Origin: Cristatella mucedo
Lineage: Eukaryota > Bryozoa > Phylactolaemata > Cristatellidae
NCBI GenBank assembly: GCA_009760855.2
Contig: WPIO01000038.1
Coordinates: 1,822,501-1,886,500, forward strand
Reading direction: 5' to 3'
Length of the DNA: 64,000 nucleotides
The translations under genes were made by a program, and so were the position numbers. The notes under the pieces are model-generated. The model was given only the letters and a program-made list of their open reading frames with translations, had not been told where the DNA came from and made no database searches. Positions 58,301 through 61,601 of this stretch are shown here, in pieces (the first letter of the stretch is position 1; each line of letters starts with the position of its first letter).

Positions 58301-60721
58301 ACATATTCAGCCATCCACGCGTTGCCAATGATGCTGGTGTGGGGGTTCCCCTTACTTGTCTGGACCCAAGTCGTGCAGCATAAATGCTGGTCGCCAACCA
58401 CACCAGGTTAAATTGGTGCACCTGGCTATTATAAATATGCCATTCATTCATGCAGTTCACCGGGATAGTGCTCGAGCATGTATGTGGTGATTCAAAGCCA
58501 TGGCTGTATAGCCCTGTGTGCTAGTAGCCGTGGCAACTGTAGTCTCGATAGCTCAATCGGTGAACCAGCCGTCTGGTAACCGAGAGTTTTCGTATGTCAG
58601 ATTGCAAAACTACGACATCCGCGATAGCATGGTCATCATAGTCGACGGGCTTACTGTTGACCTTGCTGGACCGTGAGTAAATCGTAAGATGGGTTTAAAC
58701 GGGGCATCCTAGTGACACTATGCCTCTTTGGTCGGCTTGATAGAGCCTGATAACCATTATTTCACCTTCTTGCTCCACCTACCTGTATTCCCAAAATGTT
58801 GGGCAGTGTTGTGACCTGCGGTGGAAATTCGTGCATGTAAGCCAGAAAGCCCTGAAGCTACGAAAAAAGGCCGTCAAAAATAGCACGTACCAGAAAAAAA
58901 AATGGAAAGGATTAATGTTATTTTCGTACAGTATGAATTCATAGCGAGAGCATACTTAATTCAAAGCTCTGCCTGTTGTTAACCCCTGTGGGAACTAATA
59001 TTGTGTGTCTCCTTATTAACTAGTAATCTTGAAGCGTGTGAAACTATTGCTCAAGTCTGTGCATTCACTTTGCACGATTAAAACCTACAGAATTGCAGAT
59101 TAAACATAATCAAGCATAATCTCTGCCAAAACTTTTCCATCGTAAGCAGATGTAAGTTACTAGCGGCCTACCACTTATGTAAATGATGCTCTGCTATGTG
59201 ACTTGACTATTGGGGGACCTAGAATTTGCTAGTGAGTGCATACGTTTGTATAGCGAGTAAAAATGAACAGTTTTTTCTTTCTATTTGAGAGGTGAGACCC
59301 GTGGTCTCATTATCTAATTTGTCATGGGCGCTCACTTAGGCCGTGCCTTTTTCCAAATTTTTTTCTGGAGAACCGAAAAAAAAAGACGGGTCTTGTAAAA
59401 ACAAAGCAACCCCAACGAGTGTGGCGGTTTTACACTCAGTAGCAAACGCCTTTGAAAGCCACAGCAAGAGATTAAGGTATGTTCTATTAGACTCTACCTC
59501 TCTGATGTTTTAATAAGTTAGTCCTGTAAACGTTCGACATTTTGGGATACAAACAGTTCAATGTGTTTGAATACAAGTCGCGTATGATGCAGAGATCGGT
59601 AAATGTGTTATTTGTTGACACGTTGCTTTAGGTTTGCATCCCTGTTAGGCATGATTTGCATATTTTGCAATTTTGTTCTTGCACGTGGACGTCGTCAGAA
59701 CTTTCGATCCCAGTTTTAACATATTTGTCTCTCGAAAGGTACCATGAACAAATATTTGATTGTCTTACGAATTTTAGAAGTATTTCCTTGACAGTTCCCC
59801 TTAATTGCAAGAGGTCAAGCAACGTGGCCATTCTTTAATGTAAAGTTCATGTTCACGGATGTATAAAAGCTCCTTTAGGGCAGTTGAACTAGGATTGCCA
59901 CGCGAGAAACGTTATTAATACAGGCGACTCGGCTTATAAGAATACGCTCGGGTCGACAAATAGGCATTCTTATAGTCGCGGAGTACTCCCACATGCAGAA
60001 TGTGACTAAATTGCTTAATAAAATCTGGGGGCAAAGAACTACTATTCTAATAAGCAGAGTATTATACGCCAAGTCGCCTGTAGTATTTTTTAGTTGGTGG
60101 CTATGTGAATCTTTTTTGTCACACAGTCTGAAAGAGCTTCCGACATCCTTGCTCAGTCTTGTGTACTCCTGTGAGTATCTCGCTACCGTGTGCTTTGCAG
60201 ATTTGATCACATCTCTTCGCACACTTTCGAATGCCATGATCAAGCCGGCTTCGAACAGACTTGTTCAGCCCAGTCCGGCTGCAGTGGCCATGCCTTCGAC
60301 GGCCTTTGGGCCTCTCTCCACGACCGCCTCATTGGCTAGGGTTGCATCTGCTCACAATACCGACGCGATCTCCTCGTCACAGCCACTCACAGTAATGCCC
60401 GTGCCTAGTTGTGCCTCTTCGACGTTAAATGTTGCTGCTACAGCCACTATCTCGACCAGTCATGGCAGGTCTGCTTCAGCTGCTGGCTCCAGCCAAGCAC
60501 CTGCAATCTTGACACCTGGGTAGGTACCAAATGCGGCTGTAGCATTTAGTATCAGTGCAGGTGATTGTAGTATCTTGCAGCAGCTATACCGGCATGTGGC
60601 TACTGGGCGCCTACGTTTCTTCAGGGACCACTGTATGCCATGTGTGCCGAGTGTTGTTGCCGACGACTCTTCCACTGCATCGATGGCTAAACGAGTGAAG
60701 CTCGACAACGATGTAGCTTGA
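20138..60721 (+). CDS. HCFC1: Host cell factor (HCF-1), complete 17-exon coding region
   Basis: HCF is a nuclear co-regulator that tethers histone-modifying complexes to sequence-specific factors. Exons: 20138-20297, 27203-27424, 34594-34678, 34847-35058, 35141-35225, 35500-35612, 35785-35967, 38681-39066, 41984-42101, 43327-43559, 46617-47154, 48263-48429, 53467-53595, 53732-53923, 57610-57937, 60201-60519, 60625-60721. All introns are GT-AG and all phases match; the total is 1188 codons plus stop. Domain order: Kelch propeller (about 7-353), Fn3-like segment (354-410), low-complexity Ala/Ser/Thr/Val/Pro middle (410-830), C-terminal Fn3 (about 840-1050), Ser/Ala-rich tail, and basic KRVKLD near the end. 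It is shorter than human HCFC1 (about 2035 residues) and lacks the threonine-rich HCF repeats cleaved by OGT. The exon 12 acceptor could instead be at 48251, adding four residues. Confidence 0.92.
20298..22290. other. HCF intron 1, first part
   Basis: No coding signal. Holds a GT/GC microsatellite at 21175-21210. The frames at 20666-21518 have no recognised motif. Confidence 0.4.
21175..21210. repeat. (GT)n/(GC)n microsatellite
   Basis: Alternating GTGTGTGTGT and GCGTGCGTGC in intron 1. Confidence 0.9.
22291..22373. repeat. (AT)n microsatellite
   Basis: About 83 bp of uninterrupted TA dinucleotides in intron 1. The open frames across it (poly Tyr-Ile) are artefacts. Confidence 0.97.
22374..23436. 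other. HCF intron 1, unassigned stretch
   Basis: No gene or repeat recognised before the LINE tail at 23437. Confidence 0.35.
23437..24360 (-). mobile_element. LINE-A (SINE2 nested)
   Basis: Reverse-oriented tail hairpin (GCGCCCTCAGAGAACTCAAT), 3' UTR, then RT C-terminus. On the - strand the [17 protein letters not shown] and [19 protein letters not shown] blocks appear at 23870-24220. The UTR is interrupted by SINE2 at 23637-23806. The copy ends abruptly at 24360 against an opposite-strand LINE-A. Confidence 0.8.
23637..23806 (-). mobile_element. SINE2 inserted in LINE-A 3' UTR
   Basis: Reverse orientation: CTAGCTGATTTAACAGCCTC, AGCGACAGAAGA, box B complement GGATTCGAACCC, head CCTTACCTAGTGAGCCATCA. 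Complete. Confidence 0.82.
24361..26340 (+). mobile_element. LINE-A, old copy split by an inverted younger copy
   Basis: RT palm pieces on +: the [12 protein letters not shown]-equivalent near 24500, [14 protein letters not shown] at 25185-25225, and a catalytic box decayed to YVDD near 25285. The C-terminal blocks follow (25743-26072) and the tail is at 26280-26340. The segment 24592-25107 is a younger - strand LINE-A inserted at GTTCAGGTC|CTTTCTCAG. YADD has become YVDD and stops are frequent: inactive. Confidence 0.78.
24592..25107 (-). mobile_element. Young LINE-A nested in LINE-A (opposite strand)
   Basis: Starts with AATAATAATAATAACG and the reversed hairpin (AAAGCGCTCTCGGAGAACTC), followed by UTR and RT C-terminus (- strand frame 24853-25092, [20 protein letters not shown]). 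Confidence 0.78.
26345..26900 (-). mobile_element. LINE-A internal RT fragment
   Basis: The - strand frames 26447-26740 and 26649-26858 contain [20 protein letters not shown] (catalytic YADD changed to YADG) and [14 protein letters not shown]. Both ends of the element are missing. It may be the other half of a rearranged copy, because it abuts the + strand tail at 26340. Confidence 0.75.
27203..27424 (+). CDS. HCFC1: HCF exon 2: Kelch
   Basis: Acceptor TATATTGTAG then [20 protein letters not shown] and LFEL...NTWEWKKVK. This aligns with human QWFIPAVRGDIPPG, LVFGGM and LYELQASRWEWKRLK. Donor ATGG|GTAATG, phase 1. Residues 54-127. It includes the only part of the human Tyr-Gly-Lys-Tyr loop that is clearly altered (PSGKCTSD). 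Confidence 0.92.
27541..27590 (+). mobile_element. SINE1 head fragment fused to LINE-A
   Basis: TTTGGCCCAGTGGTTAATAT, a C run and CGATCGAGGTCATGG resemble the SINE1 head. The sequence passes directly into LINE-A RT (GCGCGAAATCTAGGTGTCC) with no SINE tail. Confidence 0.5.
28860..29459 (-). pseudogene. hAT transposase, C-terminal part
   Basis: The frame 28899-29459 begins within [20 protein letters not shown] and holds the helical insertion and the start of the dimerisation region ([20 protein letters not shown]). The expected continuation (RLKNVKT-type) is visible immediately downstream in a shifted frame around 28880-28900. So at least two frameshifts break the transposase: this copy cannot make a full-length enzyme unless the shifts are sequencing errors. 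Confidence 0.85.
29440..30474 (-). pseudogene. hAT transposase, N-terminal 344 codons
   Basis: The frame starts at ATG 30474. Visible parts: an N-terminal BED-like zinc finger (CVICQ near residue 9, then HFSKKHG); the first acidic catalytic block [19 protein letters not shown]; the second acidic block [25 protein letters not shown]; and RWLSR. These are hallmarks of the hAT transposases related to GTF2IRD2, FAM200 and EPM2AIP1 genes. The frame ends early after GKYVGFLN because of a frameshift at about 29450-29470. The rest continues in another frame. Confidence 0.88.
31118..31540 (-). mobile_element. LINE-B inserted in LINE-A tail
   Basis: ATCTATGTTTGTAACTCCAC, then the - strand frame 31207-31410 and beyond, matching the LINE-B copy at 13801-14450. 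LINE-A tail sequence is present on both sides. Confidence 0.78.
31586..31690 (+). mobile_element. Degraded SINE1 copy
   Basis: GCCGAGGTCGTTGGCTCGAG followed by GTGTAAAGCACTTGCATAGA, AATTGAGTTCTGTTTGGGTG: box B region plus LINE-like tail; head missing. Confidence 0.55.
31916..32624. mobile_element. PIF/Harbinger-like non-autonomous element
   Basis: Terminal inverted repeats AGCTGTGTTTACACAGCAGG at 31916 and, on the other strand from 32624, AGCTGTGTTTACACGGCAGA, continuing into CTTTC. They are flanked by TTA on both sides (31913-31915, 32625-32627). A 3-bp TTA duplication is the PIF/Harbinger signature. The 709-bp interior has no complete transposase and contains a C11-12/A11 run at 32519-32540. 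Confidence 0.75.
32671..32840 (-). mobile_element. SINE2 copy
   Basis: CTAGCTGATTTAACAGCCTC, box B complement GGATTCGAACCCATGACC, head GCCATCACGGATCAC. Complete but diverged. Confidence 0.78.
33203..33340 (+). mobile_element. SINE1 copy with short tail
   Basis: TTGTTTGGTCCGGTGGTTAA, GACCGAGGTCGTGGGCTCGA, then a shortened LINE-like tail ATAGAGATTAAGTTCTCGTA. It carries extra sequence (about 25 bp) between box A and box B. Confidence 0.72.
33341..33940 (+). mobile_element. pogo-like element (SINE2 nested)
   Basis: Left end AACCGTATTTCTACAAG at 33341; right end AAAGTACGGTA ending 33940, with GGGTGCGACTTATAC inside. The interior frame reads [20 protein letters not shown], matching the acidic transposase tail of the element at 9741-10200 (MDGTEDIAVYEKSDD). 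A SINE2 at 33760-33926 split the right part. Confidence 0.62.
33760..33926 (-). mobile_element. SINE2 inserted in pogo-like element
   Basis: CTAGCTGACTAAACAGCCTC, AGCGACAGAAGAGCCTTTAC, box B complement GGAATCGAACCCACGACC, head CCTTACCTAGTGTGCCATCA. Confidence 0.8.
33941..34593. other. HCF intron 2, last part
   Basis: No gene or repeat recognised before exon 3. A pyrimidine-rich tract (TTTTGCCCTCCTGCCGCTTTAG) precedes the acceptor. Confidence 0.35.
34594..34678 (+). CDS. HCFC1: HCF exon 3: Kelch
   Basis: Acceptor CCGCTTTAG then [17 protein letters not shown], matching human GHSFSLVGNKCYLFGGL. Donor CACCG|GTAAGC, phase 2. Only 85 nt. It follows a 7.2-kb intron full of transposons. Confidence 0.9.
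34847..35058 (+). CDS. HCFC1: HCF exon 4: Kelch
   Basis: Acceptor TTTGTTAG then [23 protein letters not shown] and [15 protein letters not shown]. These match human YLNDLYILEL, PPPRESHTAVV and GCRLGDLWTLDI. The donor CTAG|GTTGGT is weak but in phase 1. Confidence 0.92.
35141..35225 (+). CDS. HCFC1: HCF exon 5: Kelch
   Basis: Acceptor GTTTCTTGTAG then [20 protein letters not shown], equivalent to human [20 protein letters not shown]. Donor GGCCA|GTAAGT, phase 2. Confidence 0.9.
35500..35612 (+). CDS. HCFC1: HCF exon 6: Kelch
   Basis: Acceptor TGCTGCCTAG then LVLFGGWVD, an acidic stretch ([13 protein letters not shown]) and [10 protein letters not shown], matching human YVFGGWVP...KCTNTLACLNL. 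Donor ATTG|GTTAGT, phase 1. Confidence 0.9.
35785..35967 (+). CDS. HCFC1: HCF exon 7: last Kelch blade
   Basis: Acceptor CTCTTGCAG then [28 protein letters not shown] and KDLWFLET, matching human [26 protein letters not shown] and KDLWYLET. Donor AACAG|GTAAGT, phase 1. Ends the propeller near residue 353. Confidence 0.93.
35968..36889. other. HCF intron 7, unassigned stretch
   Basis: No coding or repeat signal recognised. The - strand frame 36277-36651 has no motif. Confidence 0.35.
36890..37190 (+). mobile_element. LINE-A 3' fragment
   Basis: GACATCCCCTGACTTGACCA (RT C-terminus), UTR with GCATGCTGACCCTGTG, tail GTAAAGTGCCTGGGAAGAG and GAGGGCCCTATAAAAATG. Confidence 0.75.
37320..37760. mobile_element. 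Two Tc1-like transposase fragments in inverted orientation
   Basis: On +, 37530-37665 encodes [18 protein letters not shown] and [16 protein letters not shown], the central D and final D/E region of Tc1 transposases. On -, 37445-37330 encodes [20 protein letters not shown] followed by [15 protein letters not shown], the same region of a related element. The two are head-to-head within 200 bp. Neither has ends. Confidence 0.75.
37761..38457. other. HCF intron 7, unassigned stretch
   Basis: No feature recognised. Confidence 0.3.
38458..38547 (+). mobile_element. LINE-A tail-only insertion
   Basis: CCTTTGCAGCAAATGTAAAG, AGCGCCTAGAGAGAGATTGA, GAGGGCACTTAATCAAGTG, ATTATTATTATTAT: about 90 bp of LINE tail. 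Confidence 0.8.
38681..39066 (+). CDS. HCFC1: HCF exon 8: N-terminal Fn3-like segment and start of disordered middle
   Basis: Acceptor TTGTCTTTTCATAG then [20 protein letters not shown] and [10 protein letters not shown], matching human [20 protein letters not shown] and YLLQLQKYDI. It passes into Ala/Thr/Ser-rich sequence. Donor GGTCT|GTAAGT, phase 0. In human HCF this segment pairs with the C-terminal Fn3 part to rejoin the two subunits; the same here is inferred. Confidence 0.9.
39740..41185 (+). mobile_element. LINE-A with RT core
   Basis: + strand: [20 protein letters not shown] at about 39965-40025; [20 protein letters not shown] and [13 protein letters not shown] at 40244-40460; RT C-terminus 40456-40761 ([32 protein letters not shown]); tail at 41100-41185. 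An internal deletion near 40460 joins the catalytic box directly to the [13 protein letters not shown] block, removing about 80 codons present in the copy at 58-813. HCF intron 8. Confidence 0.85.
41224..41753 (+). repeat. 530-bp direct repeat, copy 1
   Basis: Nearly identical to 42511-43040 (a handful of substitutions in about 530 bp). Contains a hAT MITE (41257-41437) plus flanking DNA. Copy 1 precedes HCF exon 9, copy 2 follows it. Confidence 0.9.
41257..41437. mobile_element. 181-bp hAT MITE, copy 1
   Basis: Inverted ends CAGTAGTTCTCAACC and GGTTGAGAACCGCTG; interior GCAACCCTTTAATACAGT and GGGTCGCGACCCACAGG. The flanks CCATTTAT and CCGTTGAT match at 6 of 8 positions, as expected of an old 8-bp duplication. 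The ends and interior resemble the vertebrate Charlie/URR1-type hAT MITEs. Confidence 0.78.
41984..42101 (+). CDS. HCFC1: HCF exon 9
   Basis: Acceptor CCTTATTGTCTAG then [18 protein letters not shown] and AVLAGSGAP, donor CCCAG|GTAAGA (phase 1). Low-complexity middle without a recognised motif. Phase agreement on both sides and strong splice sites support it. It sits between two nearly identical 530-bp repeats. Confidence 0.75.
42230..42500 (+). mobile_element. Diverged LINE fragment
   Basis: TTTAGGTCCCTTTACTCTCT, GCTCCGGCCTGCC and ATATGCTCCCAAATCATGGA correspond to the RT C-terminus of LINE-A/related families, with many stops. Confidence 0.6.
42511..43040 (+). repeat. 530-bp direct repeat, copy 2
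   Basis: Second copy of the 41224-41753 unit, same orientation, 1287 bp downstream. It begins ATGTCAGTGCAGTGCTAGTG and ends near CTTTTGCTTGTATTAT. Confidence 0.9.
42544..42724. mobile_element. 181-bp hAT MITE, copy 2
   Basis: Same element as 41257-41437, carried inside the duplicated unit. It has the same flanks, so it was copied with the segment rather than inserted independently. Confidence 0.78.
43170..43300 (-). mobile_element. LINE-A tail fragment
   Basis: ATAATAATAATACATTTG, GAACTTAATTTCTTTCTAG, GGAAGCATGATCGAATGGCT: reversed tail and UTR, ending about 25 bp before exon 10. Confidence 0.65.
43327..43559 (+). CDS. HCFC1: HCF exon 10
   Basis: Acceptor CTTGACCTTGCAG then [20 protein letters not shown] and [20 protein letters not shown], ending GSAM at the donor CCATG|GTGAGG (phase 0). 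Pro/Gly/Thr-rich, as in the HCF basic/low-complexity region. Read-through in the same frame stops at 43606-43608. Confidence 0.8.
43830..44470 (-). mobile_element. Diverged LINE 3' region (possible)
   Basis: Shares with 52560-52680 a common stretch (AAGACCAGCCTGCTAAGC, GGTTAGGAGGACCTCTGGC, TTGTGCACATG), in the order UTR then RT C-terminus on the - strand. TTGAAAAGGGAATTGCTATA further on resembles a reversed RT segment. Class uncertain. Confidence 0.4.
44471..45261. other. HCF intron 10, unassigned stretch
   Basis: Contains recurrent GATTCATCCACGGATGA / AATCGTCCGTGGATGACTC motifs (44535-44740) of unknown nature. No gene. Confidence 0.35.
45262..45655 (-). mobile_element. LINE-B 3' fragment
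   Basis: ATGTAATGTATGTAATGTAA terminal repeat then the LINE-B RT end (- strand 45371-45613), almost identical to 3691-4110. Confidence 0.8.
45656..46616. other. HCF intron 10, last part
   Basis: No repeat recognised. The upstream part of the open frame entering exon 11 (from 46410) is intronic, because a strong acceptor lies at 46616 and phase fits only there. Confidence 0.4.
46617..47154 (+). CDS. HCFC1: HCF exon 11 (largest)
   Basis: Acceptor TTTTGTTTTACCCAG then 179 codons rich in Ala, Ser, Val, Gly and Gln ([39 protein letters not shown]), donor CTTCAG|GTAATT (phase 1). The composition matches the HCF middle region. No HCF repeat (the THETGTTNTATT type) is present. Confidence 0.85.
47895..48085 (-). 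mobile_element. LINE-A tail fragment
   Basis: AATAATAATTATTTGATTAT, GCGCCTTCAGAGAACTCAGT, CTTTCTAGGCGCTTTACAAT, and UTR GACATGCACAGGGTCAGCAT. HCF intron 11. Confidence 0.8.
48263..48429 (+). CDS. HCFC1: HCF exon 12
   Basis: In-frame segment [20 protein letters not shown], then a mildly acidic run ending PADSSE at the donor CCGAG|GTACGT (phase 0). The acceptor is uncertain: TCTGTCCGAG (exon from 48263) or ATTGAAG (from 48251); both keep the frame. An in-frame stop at 48232-48234 bars an earlier start. No homologue recognised. Confidence 0.65.
48832..48966 (-). mobile_element. SINE1 copy
   Basis: CTCATTTGTATAGCGTCCTA, GTGCTTCACATATGCC, box B complement GGGCTTGAGCCCACGACCTC, head CCGCTGGACCAAACCAGCTC. 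Complete. Confidence 0.8.
50029..50190 (+). mobile_element. SINE2 inserted in Tc1-like element
   Basis: CACTAGGTGAGGCACTTGC, box B GGGTTCGAATCCTGTG, end GAGGCTGTTAAATCAGCTAG and a T run. Confidence 0.8.
50370..50455 (-). mobile_element. LINE-A tail inserted in Tc1-like element
   Basis: AATAATAATAATAATAATGC, GCGCCCTCGGAGAACTCAAT, CTAGGCGCTTTATATTTGG inside the transposase reading region. Confidence 0.8.
51019..51254. repeat. (ATGG)n/(ATAG)n tetranucleotide array
   Basis: About 235 bp of GATG units bounded and interrupted by GATA units. It abuts the right end of the Tc1-like element. Frames such as poly(Trp-Met-Asp-Gly) are artefacts. Confidence 0.97.
51255..51460. repeat. Imperfect inverted repeat (foldback)
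   Basis: The left arm (51255-51345: GCAAATTTGAATCATGG, GCAGCTCTGC, AATTTATTTCTGATTTCGGT, GGATAAGTATTGG) and the reversed right arm (51375-51460: GAAATTTGAAATGGGAG, CAGCTCTGC, TTTATTTCTAATTTTGGT, GGATAGGTACTGC) match with small indels; loop about 30 bp. Confidence 0.7.
51560..51790 (+). repeat. Unclassified dispersed repeat, copy 1
   Basis: Shares ordered blocks with 59545-59790: CGCATATTATGCTGAGATCGG versus CGTATGATGCAGAGATCGG, then AACATATTTGTCTTTTC, then AATATTTGTTCAG / ACAAATATTTGATT. No coding signal. Confidence 0.5.
52235..52370 (+). mobile_element. SINE2 copy, 3'-shortened
   Basis: ACGGTTTGCTTTTCAGGACC, GTGGGTTTGAATCCTGCAGT, GTAAAGGCTCTTCTGTCGC, truncated at CGGCTAG. Confidence 0.7.
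52430..52990 (-). mobile_element. Diverged LINE 3' fragment
   Basis: Reversed tail GCGCCCTAAGTGAACTAAAT, UTR, then RT C-terminus reversed (GTGAGTTCCAAGCTTTGTGA). The hairpin is degraded. Related to 43830-44470. Confidence 0.6.
53080..53290 (+). mobile_element. Tc1-like transposase 3' fragment
   Basis: [20 protein letters not shown] then [11 protein letters not shown]: the final acidic catalytic region and C-terminus of a Tc1-family transposase, different from the 49217-51017 element. Confidence 0.75.
53467..53595 (+). CDS. HCFC1: HCF exon 13: start of C-terminal Fn3 region
   Basis: Acceptor CTGCAG then [20 protein letters not shown], which aligns with the human stretch [20 protein letters not shown] just before the C-terminal Fn3. 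Donor GCGAG|GTAGTT, phase 0; 43 codons. Confidence 0.85.
53732..53923 (+). CDS. HCFC1: HCF exon 14: C-terminal Fn3
   Basis: Acceptor GACTGCTTAG, acidic [16 protein letters not shown], then [20 protein letters not shown] and [16 protein letters not shown]. These match human [20 protein letters not shown] and CLPGFPGAPCAIKISK. Donor CCAAG|GTAGGT, phase 0. Confidence 0.94.
54347..54393. repeat. 24-bp tandem duplication
   Basis: TATGTTTGTTTTATTGTCAC occurs twice with a 24-bp period. Confidence 0.9.
54420..54800 (+). mobile_element. Diverged LINE fragment
   Basis: RT C-terminal blocks: CTCCCCATTAAGCAGCATAT (LPIKQHIDF), TAGGTCCCTTCATTCTCTTG, then UTR TGTGCTTATGCATGCTCACT. Confidence 0.6.
54990..55440 (-). 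mobile_element. Diverged LINE RT fragment
   Basis: Reversed RT palm: GTGGGACTCCACACAGATG with GACCCTTGTG corresponds to a VPQGS-type block, and GAATATCGTCAGCATAAAG to a YADDIQ-type box. It does not belong to LINE-A. Confidence 0.6.
55692..56085. repeat. ~190-bp-arm palindrome containing SINE1
   Basis: The left arm (55692-55881) and right arm (55887-56085) are reverse complements over their whole length with few mismatches and small indels, separated by only TGTAG. Each arm holds one SINE1 copy (+ then -) plus the same unique flank (GGGAACCTAAACTGTCG; TACAAGTATGCAGGTGACGT). Confidence 0.92.
56116..56141. repeat. (TA)n microsatellite
   Basis: Short TA run just beyond the palindrome. Confidence 0.9.
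56348..56417. repeat. 35-bp tandem duplication
   Basis: TAGTCTATGCTTTACTGCAG plus GACAGGCTGCTGCCTT-type sequence repeats exactly with a 35-bp period. Confidence 0.95.
56418..57309. other. HCF intron 14, unassigned stretch
   Basis: No gene or repeat recognised. Confidence 0.35.
57310..57425 (-). mobile_element. LINE-A tail fragment
   Basis: AATAATTATAATAATAATAC, GAGCACCCTTGGAGAACC, and the UTR block GTGACCATGCGATTAGTGGT. Decayed. Confidence 0.65.
57610..57937 (+). CDS. HCFC1: HCF exon 15: C-terminal Fn3
   Basis: Acceptor GTGTTGTTTCAG then [39 protein letters not shown] and [20 protein letters not shown]. These are nearly the human SPDGAHLTWEPPSV, IEYSVYLAI, AQLAFMRVYCGPSPSC and [20 protein letters not shown]. 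Donor ACAAG|GTAACA, phase 1. The best-conserved part of the C-terminal subunit. Confidence 0.95.
57938..59544. other. HCF intron 15, unassigned stretch
   Basis: AT-rich intron sequence. The short frames at 58169-58411 have no recognised motif. Confidence 0.35.
59545..59790 (+). repeat. Unclassified dispersed repeat, copy 2
   Basis: Second copy of the repeat at 51560-51790 (see there); both lie in HCF introns. Confidence 0.5.
60201..60519 (+). CDS. HCFC1: HCF exon 16
   Basis: Acceptor GTGTGCTTTGCAG then [20 protein letters not shown] and about 85 Ser/Ala/Thr/Pro-rich residues, donor CCTGG|GTAGGT (phase 2). Without splicing here the frame would stop at once (TAG 60521-60523). The basic stretch of the human tail is replaced by this longer linker. 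Confidence 0.78.
60625..60721 (+). CDS. HCFC1: HCF exon 17: C-terminus with NLS-like motif
   Basis: Acceptor CGTTTCTTCAG, phase-compatible, then [19 protein letters not shown] and stop TGA 60719-60721. AKRVKLD matches the core of the c-Myc-type nuclear localisation signal. Human HCFC1 also ends in a basic NLS (RPMSSPEMKSAPKKSKAD), so the placement is right. Confidence 0.82.
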
Positions 60722-61090
60722 GCCTGCTATGCTGCATTGCACTGAAGCAGCCACCCAAGGGTCAGCCTTGATTCCAATATTGCTGCCGGACCCCTCCGAG
60801 AAGAGGGTTACCCTGTCTCTGAGTCTAGTCAGTTTTGTAGACCCAGTTGTTTTTAAGGTTTTTTTTCAGACCTGCAGTCACTGACTGATGCAACGAACTT
60901 GGCGGCATTGCTAGCATAGCTGTGCTGTGCGTGTTATTTTTGCGTATTATTTTTATACATATTCTCTGTAGCTGCTTGTCTTTGAGCTCAAGCTTATGTG
61001 TTGCAACTCCTGTGTAAAATTTACGTTCGTGTATTGTAATCCTGCATTCTTGTGCAGTTGTTTATATGCGCGAATTAAAGGGCTGTGAGC
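60722..61090 (+). other. HCF 3' UTR
   Basis: Non-coding sequence after the stop, AT- and GT-rich, up to a candidate poly(A) site. No repeat recognised. Confidence 0.55.
61074..61079 (+). terminator. Candidate HCF poly(A) signal (ATTAAA)
   Basis: ATTAAA about 350 nt after the stop codon, followed 35-70 nt later by the GT-rich GGTGTATGCGTGG and GTAGTGTGTGCAT, the usual downstream element arrangement. Inference only. Confidence 0.5.
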
Positions 61091-61434
61091 CTTTGTTCAG
61101 ATACAGTCAAGTAGTGGTGTATGCGTGGATATGGGTAAGTAGTGTGTGCATATTTACGAATGACGTGTCTGTAGTACCAGAATCTGTGCCTTGGCCGTTC
61201 TTAGCTGCTACTTTTGGGCAGTGCCCATTAACTTTGAGTGAAGGATGCCCAAACCAGGTGTAGTGAGTACAGAAACATGAACATCGAGTGCTCATGTTAA
61301 TGCATAGCACACGGGAATAAGCATGCCAAATTATTTACCTGCGAGCTCGCATGACTCGTTCAAGCTGTTACTTTAGCCCCTTCCTTGATCACATCGTTAG
61401 TATGTATCTGTCCCTTACTTGTTTATAAAAAAAA

Positions 61435-61597
61435 GAGCTAATTAAGCAGCCTCAGTTATATAGCAGCCGAAAAACCTCTCCGGCTATCCCCCCCCCCGAT
61501 TGCAGTAGGCTATAAAGAATCGCCCACGGTAGGAATCGAACCCACGACCTGGGTCGTGAAGAGTGAGCACCTTACCTCGTTGGCTACGACCCGGGCT
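61435..61597 (-). mobile_element. SINE2 copy
   Basis: GCTAATTAAGCAGCCTCAGT, a C run, box B complement GGAATCGAACCCACGACC, head CCTTACCTCGTTGGCTACGA. Diverged. Confidence 0.7.
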
Positions 61598-61601
61598 AAA
61601 A

